Shown: piece by piece, positions 26,666 through 35,893 of the stretch | Numbering within the stretch: the first letter of the stretch is position 1 | Layout of the letters: each line of letters begins with the position of its first letter | NCBI RefSeq assembly: GCF_000934845.1 | Contig: NZ_JXIQ01000071.1 | Span: forward strand, 1-64,000 | Direction: 5' to 3' | DNA length: 64,000 bases | Origin: Mesobacillus subterraneus | Lineage (GTDB): Bacteria > Bacillota > Bacilli > Bacillales > Cytobacillaceae | Made by a program: the position numbers and the translations under genes | The notes under the pieces: model-generated | What the model was told of the DNA's origin: nothing | Databases searched by the model: none | Seen by the model: the letters and a program-made list of their open reading frames with translations, nothing else

Positions 26666-27649
26666 TTATCCCTCTTTCAATCCAAGCCCTAAAGCCAGAT
26701 GATATTCCCGCGAAACTCCGAAAGCTGCTTCAGGAAGACTTGTTTCGATTGTCGCCACCTGGATTTCAAACCGTCTACTCATTTCGTTTATAATAGTTGT
26801 CATCCTAGGGTGATCGCCATTGACGAGAATTTTAGTGATCGAGTTTTTGCCGTGGGTAAGGGAATATCGATAAAATTCGAGCAATTTGTCGATTTCTTTA
26901 TAGATATCTTCGAATTGAAACACAAATTCGTTCGCATTTCCCGCAAAGGACATCTCCTCTGTTTTCGCGCGTCCTAACTGGACTTCCCAATTAGATTGGA
27001 TCTCAACCGGAATATGCCTCATGAAGATGGGGAATGTCCCTTCAAAAATACACATACTAACCACCCCAATATCAAATTGAATGGTCATTAGCGTTTCCTT
27101 TTCCTCTACAAGACCAAGAAAATGATAGAGTCTATACGAAGCGAGCGGTGAAATATCTGCGGCCACTGGTTTAAGTGATGCTCCTTTTAGAAGATTGGTA
27201 TATTCTAAAACATACTCTTCCGGTGCTGCAACCAAAAGGATCTCCCTTTTGTTTTTCTCCAAACTTAGCGGTACGGTATCAAACACTGGTTCATCAAAAG
27301 GCAAATGAATGCTTGAACCAAACTCGAGATACAGAAACCCGTGAATCTCATCCTCTTTGACATCAACAGGAATGGAAACTTTACGGATGATCACGAGCGA
27401 ATCAGGTACAAGGAATCTCACTTCCCTATTTTTTATCCCCCAATCCGCTATACATTCATCTAAAATGAGCGAAAGAGTTTCGATATCTTGAATTTTGCCT
27501 TCGGAAATAATCCCAGCTGGAAGAAGGCGTTCTCCTTTGGCGGCTATAACAATCGGGTTTCTTTGTTTTACTTCAATATACCGAATCGAATGGTCATTGA
27601 TAACAAGATTCATTACCTTTTTTCGACCGGTAAAGATGGAGAAAGCCAT
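26666..27649 (-). CDS. pilM: PilM-like actin-fold pilus assembly protein
   Basis: 327-residue cytoplasmic protein with the FtsA/PilM actin-like fold: GRKKVMNLVINDHSIRYIEVK at the start, VRFLVPDSLVIIRKVSIP, AADISPLASYRL, and KILVNGDHPRM near the end. PilM binds the PilN INLLP tail and links the platform to the cytoplasmic motors. The ATG at 27649 follows GAAGGAG; an earlier in-frame ATG at 27670 overlaps pilD and has no such site. Confidence 0.88.
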   Translation of the reverse strand: MAFSIFTGRKKVMNLVINDHSIRYIEVKQRNPIVIAAKGERLLPAGIISEGKIQDIETLSLILDECIADWGIKNREVRFLVPDSLVIIRKVSIPVDVKEDEIHGFLYLEFGSSIHLPFDEPVFDTVPLSLEKNKREILLVAAPEEYVLEYTNLLKGASLKPVAADISPLASYRLYHFLGLVEEKETLMTIQFDIGVVSMCIFEGTFPIFMRHIPVEIQSNWEVQLGRAKTEEMSFAGNANEFVFQFEDIYKEIDKLLEFYRYSLTHGKNSITKILVNGDHPRMTTIINEMSRRFEIQVATIETSLPEAAFGVSREYHLALGLGLKEG

Positions 27650-27666
27650 GTTCAAAACTCCTTCAA

Positions 27667-28419
27667 TCATAATCCTGATGTTAACAGCCTCATATACTCT
27701 ACGATCAAATAATCTCCGAAAAAGTAAGCGACAAGTGAGCCTAACGCAATAAATGGACCGAAGGGAATTGTTTGTTTGCGTTTAATAGCTCCAAGAAGAA
27801 GGCCAATGACACCGAAAAACGCTCCAAACAATGTGGATAAGAAGAAGGAAAGCAGCAGCAGTTTCACTCCTAATGCGAAGCCGATAACTGCAAACAGCTT
27901 GATGTCTCCTCCACCCATTCCGCCCTTACTGACAACAGCAATTGCTAGTAAAAGAAAGAAGCCTGCAGCAGCACCCGCGAGTGAATCCCACCACGGAACT
28001 AGAGGAAATAGAAGGCGTTCAAAGAAAAACAGACCCGCAAAAACAATCAGCACTCGATCAGGAATGATCATATAGGCAAGATCGGAAACGGTAATAATAA
28101 CCAGCATAGAAATGAGTGTTAAAGCAATTAGTAACTCCCCACTCCAGCCAACGCTAAATGGTGCGATCGCGAACAGCGCAGCGGTTAATAGCTCAAAAAA
28201 AGGATAAATGGGCGAAATGCGCGCCTTGCATTGGCGGCATTTCCCCCCCTGGATAAAATATGAAAACACCGGGATAAGTTCTAAGAATGTCAATCGATGA
28301 CCACACTTCGGACAAGCAGACCGCGGGGCAACAATTGACTTTCCGTCTGGGACACGCAAGGCTACTACGTTATAGAAAGAGCCCAATACTAGACCGTAAA
28401 GGAACAAAAGAATCTGCAT
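27667..28419 (-). CDS. pilD: Type IV prepilin peptidase (PilD/ComC)
   Basis: Membrane aspartic protease that cleaves prepilin leaders and N-methylates the new N-terminus. 250 residues. The methylase part has both CxxC pairs (CPKCGHRL, CRQCKAR). The two active Asp lie in VSDLAYMIIPD and GGGDIKLF; about eight membrane segments. This is the positional equivalent of B. subtilis comC, between spoIIB and folC. Here it serves the neighbouring pilins and possibly ComG pseudopilins elsewhere. Confidence 0.95.
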   Translation of the reverse strand: MQILLFLYGLVLGSFYNVVALRVPDGKSIVAPRSACPKCGHRLTFLELIPVFSYFIQGGKCRQCKARISPIYPFFELLTAALFAIAPFSVGWSGELLIALTLISMLVIITVSDLAYMIIPDRVLIVFAGLFFFERLLFPLVPWWDSLAGAAAGFFLLLAIAVVSKGGMGGGDIKLFAVIGFALGVKLLLLSFFLSTLFGAFFGVIGLLLGAIKRKQTIPFGPFIALGSLVAYFFGDYLIVEYMRLLTSGL

Positions 28420-28424
28420 CTTTT

Positions 28425-28820
28425 TTATTGTGGTGGATTTGCAAAATTAATTAAATCAGCCTCTGTAATCGGATCTGTGCCTCCCACCGCAGCAGCAGCA
28501 GCCTCATGACCTGCAATGGAGAATTTACCATCAGCATCGATTGTGACAGTGAATGTAGGATCTCCTGATTTTGTTAAATAGGTTCCCAATTTCGTTTCGT
28601 CCCATGGGTCTGGTACATTTGCTGCATTTGCTAATTTCGCAGCATTGATAATTTGCAATGCATCTGCGACTGCGGCATCCTTTTTGGACTTTTCGATAAT
28701 TCCACCAATACTTGGTACAGCAATCGAAGAAATAATTCCCAAAATGACAATTACCCCTAAAAGCTCAACCAATGTAAATCCTCTTTGACTTTTCCACTTC
28801 TTTTTCATGTTTTCTAGCAT
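28425..28820 (-). CDS. Major type IV pilin-like prepilin
   Basis: 131 residues. A short positively charged leader (MLENMKKKWKSQRG) precedes the prepilin motif G/FTLVELLGVIVILGIISSIAVP, with Glu at +5 and the long hydrophobic helix. The small globular part is Ala-rich (AAVADALQIINAAKLANAANV). ATG at 28820 follows AAAGGAG. The 123-nt gap before it (after pilC) contains TATACT at 28881-28886, so a separate promoter could boost this gene; the -35 is poor. Likely the major subunit because it sits alone between pilC and pilD. Confidence 0.9.
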   Translation of the reverse strand: MLENMKKKWKSQRGFTLVELLGVIVILGIISSIAVPSIGGIIEKSKKDAAVADALQIINAAKLANAANVPDPWDETKLGTYLTKSGDPTFTVTIDADGKFSIAGHEAAAAAVGGTDPITEADLINFANPPQ

Positions 28821-28943
28821 GTAATCTCGCTCCTTTTAGGTATTTTTCCCTATGACAATGGCTATATGAATCTATCAATCAGTATAACGGATTCCTTTAA
28901 GAAATAGAATGAAAAATATTGTATTTTGTTTGTATTTGTCGTT

Positions 28944-30149
28944 TCAGCCTACTTGATTAAAAATCTCGAACATTGGCACCATGATGGCCGTGACAATTGT
29001 GCCGACCAGCGCCGCCAATAAAATGATCATGAGCGGTTCAATTAGTGATTTTAATTGATCTGTGCTATGTTCGACTTCTTGCTCATAAAAGTCGGCGATC
29101 TTACTGAGCATAGCGTCCAAAGAACCAGTTTCTTCCCCAATAGCAATCATTTGCGTCACAAGGGGAGGAAAAGCCCAGTGATTTTTCATCGCTTCAGTCA
29201 GTGATTGCCCTTTTTCCAAAGAATCTCTAGACTCTCTTATTACCTTGGCCAGCACTTCATTTTCAACTACCTTTTCGACAATAGCAAGCGCCTGCAGGAT
29301 GGGAACAGAGCTTGCAAACAAGGAACTTAACGTCCGCGAGAATCTAGCTATCGCTCCTTTTTGTAGCAGTTTACCGAAAATTGGAATTTTTAACAATGCG
29401 TAATCCAAATAGTATTTTGTCTGTCGGTTGTTTTTCAGGACCATGAAGAGCAGAGTGATTGCCAACGATAATAAAATAAGTAGCCACCAAAACGATTGCA
29501 CCCACGCACTCACATGGAGGACGAATTTCGTGATCCCCGGAAGCTCGCCGCCAAGATTGGAGAACATGTCAACAAAGGTGGGTACTACTGCCACCAGCAG
29601 GAAAATAACGACGATGATTGCCAGTGCACCGATAACTGCCGGGTAACTTAAAGCGGCGACGATTTTCTTTCTAGTATGATGTTGTTTTTCAAAATGGACC
29701 GCCAATCTTTCTAATGTTTCATCCATATTGCCGCCAGCTTCTCCCGCTTTGATCATATTGATATACATCGCTGAGAAGATTTTACTATGCTTTGCCGCAG
29801 CAAACGATAGCGGATTTCCTTCCCGCAGCTCTTGTTCGATATCAAGAAGCGCTTTCTTTAGCGCTTTGCTCTCGGTCTGGGCAGCAAGAATCTTTGTCGA
29901 TTCCACAACAGAGACACCTGCTTTCAGCAAGGTAGCAAACTGTCTTAAGTAAATGACGAGATGTTGCAGTTTAACTGGATTGCCAATCGTTATTTCTTTT
30001 GTCAACAGCGATTCCTGGACCTCTTGGATCTCAGTCGTTCTGATTCCCTCTGTGCGCAACTTTTCCAGCGCTTCCCTTTTAGTCGCAGCGGAGATCGTTC
30101 CCGAACGCTTTCCTGAACGGTGTCTGCCGGTATAGTGAAATCTAGCCAT
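28944..30149 (-). CDS. pilC: Type IV pilus inner-membrane platform protein PilC
   Basis: 401-residue T2SSF-family protein with two repeated cytoplasmic domains (LRQFATLLKAGVSVVESTKIL and FSRTLSSLFASSVPILQALAIVE) and three membrane segments (about 165-190, 215-235, 370-395). It anchors the motors that extend and retract the pilus. Overlaps the pilT end by 8 nt. Confidence 0.95.
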   Translation of the reverse strand: MARFHYTGRHRSGKRSGTISAATKREALEKLRTEGIRTTEIQEVQESLLTKEITIGNPVKLQHLVIYLRQFATLLKAGVSVVESTKILAAQTESKALKKALLDIEQELREGNPLSFAAAKHSKIFSAMYINMIKAGEAGGNMDETLERLAVHFEKQHHTRKKIVAALSYPAVIGALAIIVVIFLLVAVVPTFVDMFSNLGGELPGITKFVLHVSAWVQSFWWLLILLSLAITLLFMVLKNNRQTKYYLDYALLKIPIFGKLLQKGAIARFSRTLSSLFASSVPILQALAIVEKVVENEVLAKVIRESRDSLEKGQSLTEAMKNHWAFPPLVTQMIAIGEETGSLDAMLSKIADFYEQEVEHSTDQLKSLIEPLMIILLAALVGTIVTAIMVPMFEIFNQVG

Positions 30150-31194
30150 AACTTATACCATAGTTTTCCTGAAGATATGGTTCTGCAGAATCTCTAGTTA
30201 TTATTCCTTTTTGAACAAGCTCCTTCACATTCATTTCGAGGGTATGCATGCCATAGGAGCGAGATGTTTGCATGATGCTGATGATTTGATGGATTTTTTC
30301 ATTCCGGATCAAATTGGCGACTGCCGAGTTATTAATCAGAATTTCTGTTGCTCCGATCCTTCCTTGCTTTGCTATTGTCGGAAATAAGCGCTGCGAAATT
30401 ACCGAAACAAGAACAGAAGCTAACTGAATCCGAATCTGCGCCTGCTGTGTTGGCGGGAAGACATCAATGATTCGATTGATTGTAGCGGGTGCACTTGAGG
30501 TATGCAAGGTTCCGAAAACAAGATGGCCAGTTTCAGCCGCCGTAATCGCTGTTTGAATTGTTTCTAAGTCCCGCATTTCTCCTACCAAAATGACATCCGG
30601 ATCCTGCCGGAGGGCGGCTCGCAATCCGTTGGCAAAGTTATTTGTGTCAAATCCTACTTCGCGCTGATCGATAATCGAGTTTCCATGCTTGTGTAAGTAT
30701 TCAATCGGGTCTTCCAGTGTAATGACGTGCTTCTTCATTGTTTCATTCATATGCCGGATCATTGCTGCAAGAGTCGTAGACTTCCCGCTTCCGGTAGGAC
30801 CCGTTACAAGTATCAATCCTTGTGGCTTTTCCGAAATCTTTTTCAGAATTTCCGGCAGTTTAAGGTCTTCGATCGTTGGAATACTTGTAGGGACGATTCG
30901 AAAGGCCATGGAAACACAGCCCCTTTGATGATACGTGTTCACTCGAAAGCGGGATACACCTGGGATTCCGTAGGAAAAATCAAGCTCTCCTTGTTCCTTA
31001 AACTTTGTCCACATTTTTTCCGGAATGATCGCTTTTGCCATTGCCTCGGTTTCTTCTGGAAGAAGCGATTCGTTGCCATACTTTCTAAGCTCCCCATTCA
31101 CTCTCATAACGGGTGGAACCCCTACTGTTATATGGATATCTGATGCTTTTAGCTCAAAGCCTGCTTGAAGCAGTCGGTCCATTTTATCTTTCAT
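30142..31194 (-). CDS. pilT: Pilus retraction ATPase PilT
   Basis: 350-residue hexameric AAA-like motor. N-terminal PAS-like part (LLQAGFELKASDIHITVGVPPVMRVNGEL), Walker A GPTGSGKSTTLAAM at about 128, Asp box and Walker B (ILVGEMRDLETIQTA), His box (HLVFGTLHTSSA) and the PilT-specific AIR-like helix with DVFP. The T-E-M-R-D form and short length separate it from PilB. A retraction motor implies twitching or other retractable pili; it is not part of the ComG set. Confidence 0.95.
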   Translation of the reverse strand: MKDKMDRLLQAGFELKASDIHITVGVPPVMRVNGELRKYGNESLLPEETEAMAKAIIPEKMWTKFKEQGELDFSYGIPGVSRFRVNTYHQRGCVSMAFRIVPTSIPTIEDLKLPEILKKISEKPQGLILVTGPTGSGKSTTLAAMIRHMNETMKKHVITLEDPIEYLHKHGNSIIDQREVGFDTNNFANGLRAALRQDPDVILVGEMRDLETIQTAITAAETGHLVFGTLHTSSAPATINRIIDVFPPTQQAQIRIQLASVLVSVISQRLFPTIAKQGRIGATEILINNSAVANLIRNEKIHQIISIMQTSRSYGMHTLEMNVKELVQKGIITRDSAEPYLQENYGISYG

Positions 31195-31207
31195 CCGCTC
31201 TCCCCCG

Positions 31208-32869
31208 CTATTCTATACTGGCTACTCGGAGAATTTCCTCAGTGGTAGTCAATCCTTGTTTTACTTTCAATAAGCCATCATCAAGCAAGAAAATTGTTTT
31301 ATTTTTCACGGCGATTTCATGAAGTTTGGTGACCGTTTCTTCATTCATAATTGCTTTTCGAAGTTCTTCATTTACCGCAAGAACCTCATGGACGGCCAGC
31401 CTGCCACGATATCCGGTCATATTGCAGGAAGCACAGCCTCTTCCTCGCCATACGGTAGAAATTTCGAGTCCTCTTTTCGCGAAAATATCCAGTTCGCGTT
31501 TTGTAGGAGAATGCGCTTCGGCACAATCTCGACAGACTTTTCGAACGAGACGCTGAGAAATAACTCCGCTTAAAGAAGATGCGACTAGGAAAGGCTCAAC
31601 CCCCATATCCATTAGCCTCGATACGGAGGTTAAAGCATCGTTCGTATGCAAAGTACTTAGTACCAAATGCCCAGTCAACGAAGCTCTTATTGCTACCTCT
31701 GCTGTTTCCCGATCCCGTATTTCACCGACCATAATAATATTTGGATCCTGCCGAAGAATCGATCGTAAACCGGCTGCAAACGTCATCCCAACGGTCTGAT
31801 TAACTTGTATTTGATTGATCCCTTCAATTTGGTATTCAACTGGATCCTCTATCGTGACGATATTTACTTCTTCACTGTTCAATTTATTTAAAGCTGCATA
31901 TAAAGTCGAAGATTTCCCTGATCCTGTTGGTCCAGTAATCAAAACAATCCCATTTGGCCTGGAAATCATACTAGTGAATCTTTGTAAATGTAAAGGATGA
32001 AACCCTAATTTGTTCAAATCATTTAAGGTGCTGCCCATATCAAGCAGGCGCAGCACAATTTTTTCTCCATAAACAGTTGGAATGGTGGATACCCTCAAGT
32101 CGACTGGATGAAAGTCAAGGTTGACTTTAAACCGGCCATCCTGCGGCACTCGGTTTTCCGTTATATCCAAATTAGCCATAATTTTCAATCTAGCTGTTAA
32201 TACATTCTGCAAATGTTTAGGAAGGACTCTTTCTATTCGCAGCATGCCATCGATCCTATAACGAACTACTACCTTTGTTTCCTGGGGATCGATATGGATA
32301 TCGCTCGCTTTATTTGCCCCTGCATTTGATAGCAATTGATTAACAAGCCTGACAATTGGCGAGTCTGCATCTGTTGCCTTTTCTTCTTTCACCGGTTTCA
32401 TCGCATATTCTTGTCCGAATAATTCTTCAAAATCTTCATCGATATCATAGAATTTATTTATCGCCCGTATGATATCATCCTTAGTCGCAATTGCTGTCTC
32501 TATATGGAAGCCGGTTGATAAGCGCAAATCATCAATCGTGAAAAAGTCCATCGGATCTGCCATCGCAACATAAAGTTTATCTCCGTCTTTTTTTAGAGGA
32601 ATAACCAAATTGCGCTTCGCTGTTTCCTTAGAAATAAGATTAAATAAACTTGTATCAAATGGATATCGGTATAAGCTAATATGCGGGATTCCCAGTTGAA
32701 ATTCCAGCACCTCAATTAATTGCTGCTCTGTTATATAACCTCGATGCAGCAGAGCATCCCCCAACTTCTGTTCTGCTGGTTTATCCTGTAGAGTGATTTG
32801 CAGTTGTTCTTCCGTTAGCAGCCCAGATTCAATCAATAAGTCTCCAAGTCTTCTGCGAGTTTGTTTCAT
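31208..32869 (-). CDS. pilB: Pilus extension ATPase PilB
   Basis: 553-residue motor for pilus assembly. MshEN/GSPII_E N-terminal domains (LGDLLIESGLLTEEQL, about residues 8-150), then the T2SSE ATPase: GPTGSGKSSTLYAA, IEDPVEYQIEGINQIQ, RQDPNIIMVGEIRDRETAEVA, HLVLSTLHTND, and the zinc tetracysteine (CRDCAEAH ... GCASCNMTGYRGR). AGGAGG precedes the ATG. First motor gene of the operon, followed 13 nt later by pilT. Confidence 0.95.
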   Translation of the reverse strand: MKQTRRRLGDLLIESGLLTEEQLQITLQDKPAEQKLGDALLHRGYITEQQLIEVLEFQLGIPHISLYRYPFDTSLFNLISKETAKRNLVIPLKKDGDKLYVAMADPMDFFTIDDLRLSTGFHIETAIATKDDIIRAINKFYDIDEDFEELFGQEYAMKPVKEEKATDADSPIVRLVNQLLSNAGANKASDIHIDPQETKVVVRYRIDGMLRIERVLPKHLQNVLTARLKIMANLDITENRVPQDGRFKVNLDFHPVDLRVSTIPTVYGEKIVLRLLDMGSTLNDLNKLGFHPLHLQRFTSMISRPNGIVLITGPTGSGKSSTLYAALNKLNSEEVNIVTIEDPVEYQIEGINQIQVNQTVGMTFAAGLRSILRQDPNIIMVGEIRDRETAEVAIRASLTGHLVLSTLHTNDALTSVSRLMDMGVEPFLVASSLSGVISQRLVRKVCRDCAEAHSPTKRELDIFAKRGLEISTVWRGRGCASCNMTGYRGRLAVHEVLAVNEELRKAIMNEETVTKLHEIAVKNKTIFLLDDGLLKVKQGLTTTEEILRVASIE

Positions 32870-32884
32870 CTGTTTGCCTCCTGA

Positions 32885-33883
32885 TTATTTGGGTACTTCA
32901 TTCGGTTTCCCCCACAATCTATCTTCCACACTGCCATCTGTTCCTTGCCCAGGATCTTGTTGAGGGTTTTGTTCATTTGGTGCAGGTGCCAGGTTCTCTG
33001 TACTTGCAGTGGGAGTTTCACTCACGGAACTACCATTCGTGTCCGGATTAGCCATCGATTCCGTCCCCAAGGTTCCCTGTTGTGGTGGCAGTGGACTACT
33101 ACTCGGAACGATTCCAATGAGTTCAACTCGATAACTAGGCTGATAAAAATCTTCCGCTATCCATTCTGATTCCATCCATTCCCCCGTAGCTGAAATAGAT
33201 TCGCGATACACTTTGATCAGAAAGCCGGGCTTCCCCTCGGTTTCTACGTATTTCTGACCAGGCTGCAACAGAGGTGTGTAACGCTTGATTGTTCTCGGCT
33301 TAAATTCTTGCTTTTCCGTAAGATTTGCCTCGTATTTGTGAGAAAAGGGGATACCGATAATCGAAATTTCTAATTCCCTCTTGTTCATTGATAGTTTCAT
33401 ATCGTATGGATGCTTATTTGGATTATAAAATGAAAAGTCCATGTTCTTGCTAAAATCGACTTTCGCTTCAAGACCGAGTTGAGTGTTTTTTGGAAGTTCA
33501 CTTCCAATATTTCTTTCGGATATGATAAAATTGGTTGCTAATAATGCCTCGAAAAGAGCTGATGAAACGATGCTAATCTGCTCGGATGATAGTTCAGTCA
33601 GCTTTTTTTCTTCTATGAATTTTTTCATTGAAAAGCTTGTCAGCGGCTCGATCGGCAGCTGAGAAAATGCTTGTACGAATTTTTCCGTATCCGCATACTC
33701 TTCCCCTAACTGTCTCGTAGCAGTGGCAACGACAACGGGCTCTTCTTTTGGCAAAATATCCTGAGAAGTATTCTTTTCAGCAACCGAGCTGAGAACAACA
33801 GGTGACCACTGGGAGAAAGCAATGGTTAATAGCGAGGCAATGGTTAATGCCAGTGTGAATGTATACCTCCTAAACTTGCCCAT
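32885..33883 (-). CDS. VanW-like domain protein in the pilus operon
   Basis: 332 residues with a signal-anchor (FTLALTIASLLTIAFSQW, about 7-24), a VanW-type core (SSALFEALLATNFIISERNIGSELPKNTQLGLEAKVDFS... with NMDFSFYNPNKHPYDMKLSM), a G5-like following part, and a Pro/Ser/Gln-rich tail (about 265-332). VanW domains occur in Gram-positive surface proteins; their activity is unknown. ATG at 33883 follows AAAGGGAGG. It sits between the minor pilins and pilB with no gap, suggesting a role in getting the pilus across the cell wall, an inference only. Confidence 0.78.
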   Translation of the reverse strand: MGKFRRYTFTLALTIASLLTIAFSQWSPVVLSSVAEKNTSQDILPKEEPVVVATATRQLGEEYADTEKFVQAFSQLPIEPLTSFSMKKFIEEKKLTELSSEQISIVSSALFEALLATNFIISERNIGSELPKNTQLGLEAKVDFSKNMDFSFYNPNKHPYDMKLSMNKRELEISIIGIPFSHKYEANLTEKQEFKPRTIKRYTPLLQPGQKYVETEGKPGFLIKVYRESISATGEWMESEWIAEDFYQPSYRVELIGIVPSSSPLPPQQGTLGTESMANPDTNGSSVSETPTASTENLAPAPNEQNPQQDPGQGTDGSVEDRLWGKPNEVPK

Positions 33884-33940
33884 TGACAAACCTCCCTTTT
33901 GATTAGCTTTCATAACATTCCACCAGACTCCATTTTAGAA

Positions 33941-34909
33941 TTATCGGTATGATGCCTCAAGTTTCAGGGTATTTACTTCCCATTTCTCCGTGTCGGATTC
34001 CTCGGAGGGTTTTACAACTTCCTTTGCATAAATTCCACTATAATGCTTCGCGGATGTGATCGTTTCGCAACTTTGTGAAGTAATAGTAACCGTACTCTCG
34101 ATATCGCCATAAAGTCTTACAGTTCCTTCGACACAAAGAAGCCCTTGATTCCCTTTGCCTGAAGGATTCTGTTTTACGTCCATGTTTTCTATATATGCAT
34201 CCCCGTAAACAACGATATTGCTATTGCTTTCAATAAAGGACTCTCCTTTGAGATATAGGTTGCTCTCAAATGCCACTTCCGTATTCGCACGCGCGGTTAA
34301 ACCATTCTTAAAATAAATGTCCTTTTCAAAGACCGGATTATGGTTAGAGGAAATCGTCAGATGAGAATCATACAGAATAGGTGTTAAAAAAGGACCATTG
34401 GAAGTAATTTCATCTTCCTCGCTCACTTCCATTCCCTTGTCCGGCTCGGGGAATTCGCCATTCCCTTCTCCTCGTGCGATCTTTAACTCCGCATTTATTC
34501 TCCTTTCTTGATAGTCTTCGGCAATCCCAATGGAAGTAAAAACAATCTTTATTACCTCTTGCTCCTCATTGTTAGTAGCTAAAATATCCACATCTTCCAT
34601 TTTGTATAATGGGTACGAACTATCCTTGTTTATTGGGAAAGCAATCCCTGACGGAAGTGCAGTTTGTAGCAGCTTTTCCGTATCCGATAAGGATGCCTCC
34701 TTATTTTCAGCTAAAATAGCAGCCGTCGCACGTTTCATATGGGCTACCCCCATTTCCGCAAGATTTGTCGCTTTTATCCCACTTCCGGTATATGCTATTT
34801 GTTTCGCATTATTGGCTTCCATTCCCATTAATGTAATTCCGATAATTGAAAAGACAGTCATCATCAGCAATACGATTAGCAATACAGACCCTTGTTCGTT
34901 CTTACTCAT
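33941..34909 (-). CDS. PilX-like minor pilus protein
   Basis: 322 residues starting MSKNEQGSVLLIVLLMMTVF, the N-terminal pattern of PilX-type proteins (a short leader, G, then a hydrophobic helix without Glu at +5). The long C-terminal part is rich in Asn, Ser and beta-strand patterns (residues 170-310, repeated DSHLTISSN, EKDIYFKNG, FESNLYLKG), like a bactofilin- or filament-type beta stack. ATG at 34909 overlaps the previous gene's stop. A pilus tip or surface protein is the best guess. Confidence 0.72.
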   Translation of the reverse strand: MSKNEQGSVLLIVLLMMTVFSIIGITLMGMEANNAKQIAYTGSGIKATNLAEMGVAHMKRATAAILAENKEASLSDTEKLLQTALPSGIAFPINKDSSYPLYKMEDVDILATNNEEQEVIKIVFTSIGIAEDYQERRINAELKIARGEGNGEFPEPDKGMEVSEEDEITSNGPFLTPILYDSHLTISSNHNPVFEKDIYFKNGLTARANTEVAFESNLYLKGESFIESNSNIVVYGDAYIENMDVKQNPSGKGNQGLLCVEGTVRLYGDIESTVTITSQSCETITSAKHYSGIYAKEVVKPSEESDTEKWEVNTLKLEASYR

Positions 34910-35318
34910 CCGAAATTCCCCTTGCAAATATCGTTCTTAATGTATAGGATTGATCTCCTTTTTCTATCTTCAAAGTAATTTCAAGAGGCAGATTAGAGTC
35001 AATTAGTAATGGTTCACTTGTATAAGGATGATTTTCATAGACTATGTTAGCTAGATAGCGATAGTTTTTTGAAATCGTCATTCCATCAATTACTACCTCA
35101 TCCGCTTTTATTTCTAATTGATAAGCAGGATTTTTCAAATGCTTGTTACGGATTGCTTCGGCAATAAGCTCGGCTTCCTGCTGAAGGAATGCTTCCTTTT
35201 TACTCGTGTCTCCCTGTTTGATCCCGCTATGAAAAATAGCGTATGCAAGTATGAGGACTACGCTCGTTATTGTCAGGGCTGCTAATAATTCTACAAGGGT
35301 AAACCCATTTCTCTTCAT
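34902..35318 (-). CDS. Type IV prepilin-like protein
   Basis: 138 residues beginning MKRNGFTLVELLAALTITSVVLILAY, a textbook prepilin motif with Glu at +5. The remainder fits a small pseudopilin/PulG- or ComGF-like minor subunit. ATG at 35318 follows AAGGAG that overlaps the previous gene's stop. Second gene of the pilus operon. Confidence 0.85.
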   Translation of the reverse strand: MKRNGFTLVELLAALTITSVVLILAYAIFHSGIKQGDTSKKEAFLQQEAELIAEAIRNKHLKNPAYQLEIKADEVVIDGMTISKNYRYLANIVYENHPYTSEPLLIDSNLPLEITLKIEKGDQSYTLRTIFARGISDE

Positions 35319-35325
35319 AACCGGT

Positions 35326-35757
35326 TCACTCCTTGTACCCATAGGTTTCATAAACATTTTTATATGTATCGTTCCGTTTCTCTTGAATCGAAACTACTAT
35401 TAAATTCAAATCCATTGGCAAATTTTTTTGAAAGGAATTCGCTTGCTTTATTACTACAACAGGATAATACTCTTTTTCTCCTACTGTTAAAAAAAACCGC
35501 TCGCTAGAAGCAAAACTTGTGCCATATAATTGATTCCATTCTTCGACTGTTACATCGGCTGTATATGGAGATTTTTTAATAATATGCAAAATTTCCTGAC
35601 TAAGCTGGGCAGCCGCACTTCTGCTTTCATTATCCGAATTGAACATCTTTGCCTGTAAAAAAAAGCCCGCAAAAGAAAGGAGTACGATCGAAAGCAATGC
35701 GACTCCAAGTGTAACTTCTACTAAATGATACCCTTGCTGGTTTATTCTTTTCGCCAT
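35326..35757 (-). CDS. Type IV prepilin-like protein (first gene of pilus operon)
   Basis: 143 residues: leader MAKRINQQG, then YHLVEVTLGVALLSIVLLSFAGFFL with Glu at +5 of the mature protein. Tyr at +1 in place of Phe is less usual. It resembles PilV/GspI-like minor pilins. ATG at 35757 follows AAGGAG. A TATAAT box lies upstream at 35799-35804 with no good -35, a candidate operon promoter in the 136-nt gap after folC. Confidence 0.83.
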   Translation of the reverse strand: MAKRINQQGYHLVEVTLGVALLSIVLLSFAGFFLQAKMFNSDNESRSAAAQLSQEILHIIKKSPYTADVTVEEWNQLYGTSFASSERFFLTVGEKEYYPVVVIKQANSFQKNLPMDLNLIVVSIQEKRNDTYKNVYETYGYKE

Positions 35758-35798
35758 CGGCCGCTCCTTCTTTCGCAGCATCCTCATACTTTCTTCCT

Positions 35799-35804
35799 AT
35801 TATA
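35799..35804 (-). promoter_or_regulatory. Possible -10 box for the pilus operon
   Basis: TATAAT on the minus strand 42 nt before the first pilin start. The sequence 17 bp further upstream (TGTCAT) is a poor -35, so an activator or an alternative factor may be involved. The strand has no other signal in this 136-nt gap. Confidence 0.35.
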
Positions 35805-35893
35805 CTCGCAAACGACAAAATATGACACTATGCATCTGCAGATCCATTCCAGGAAAATCTCCTTTTTTTTGCTGAATGAGCCGGATAAAATGA

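Noticed and set aside
35860-35885. Intrinsic terminator between folC and the pilus operon
   Set aside because: The AGGA / TCCT stem is too short, and its T run is on the plus strand, where there is no gene.
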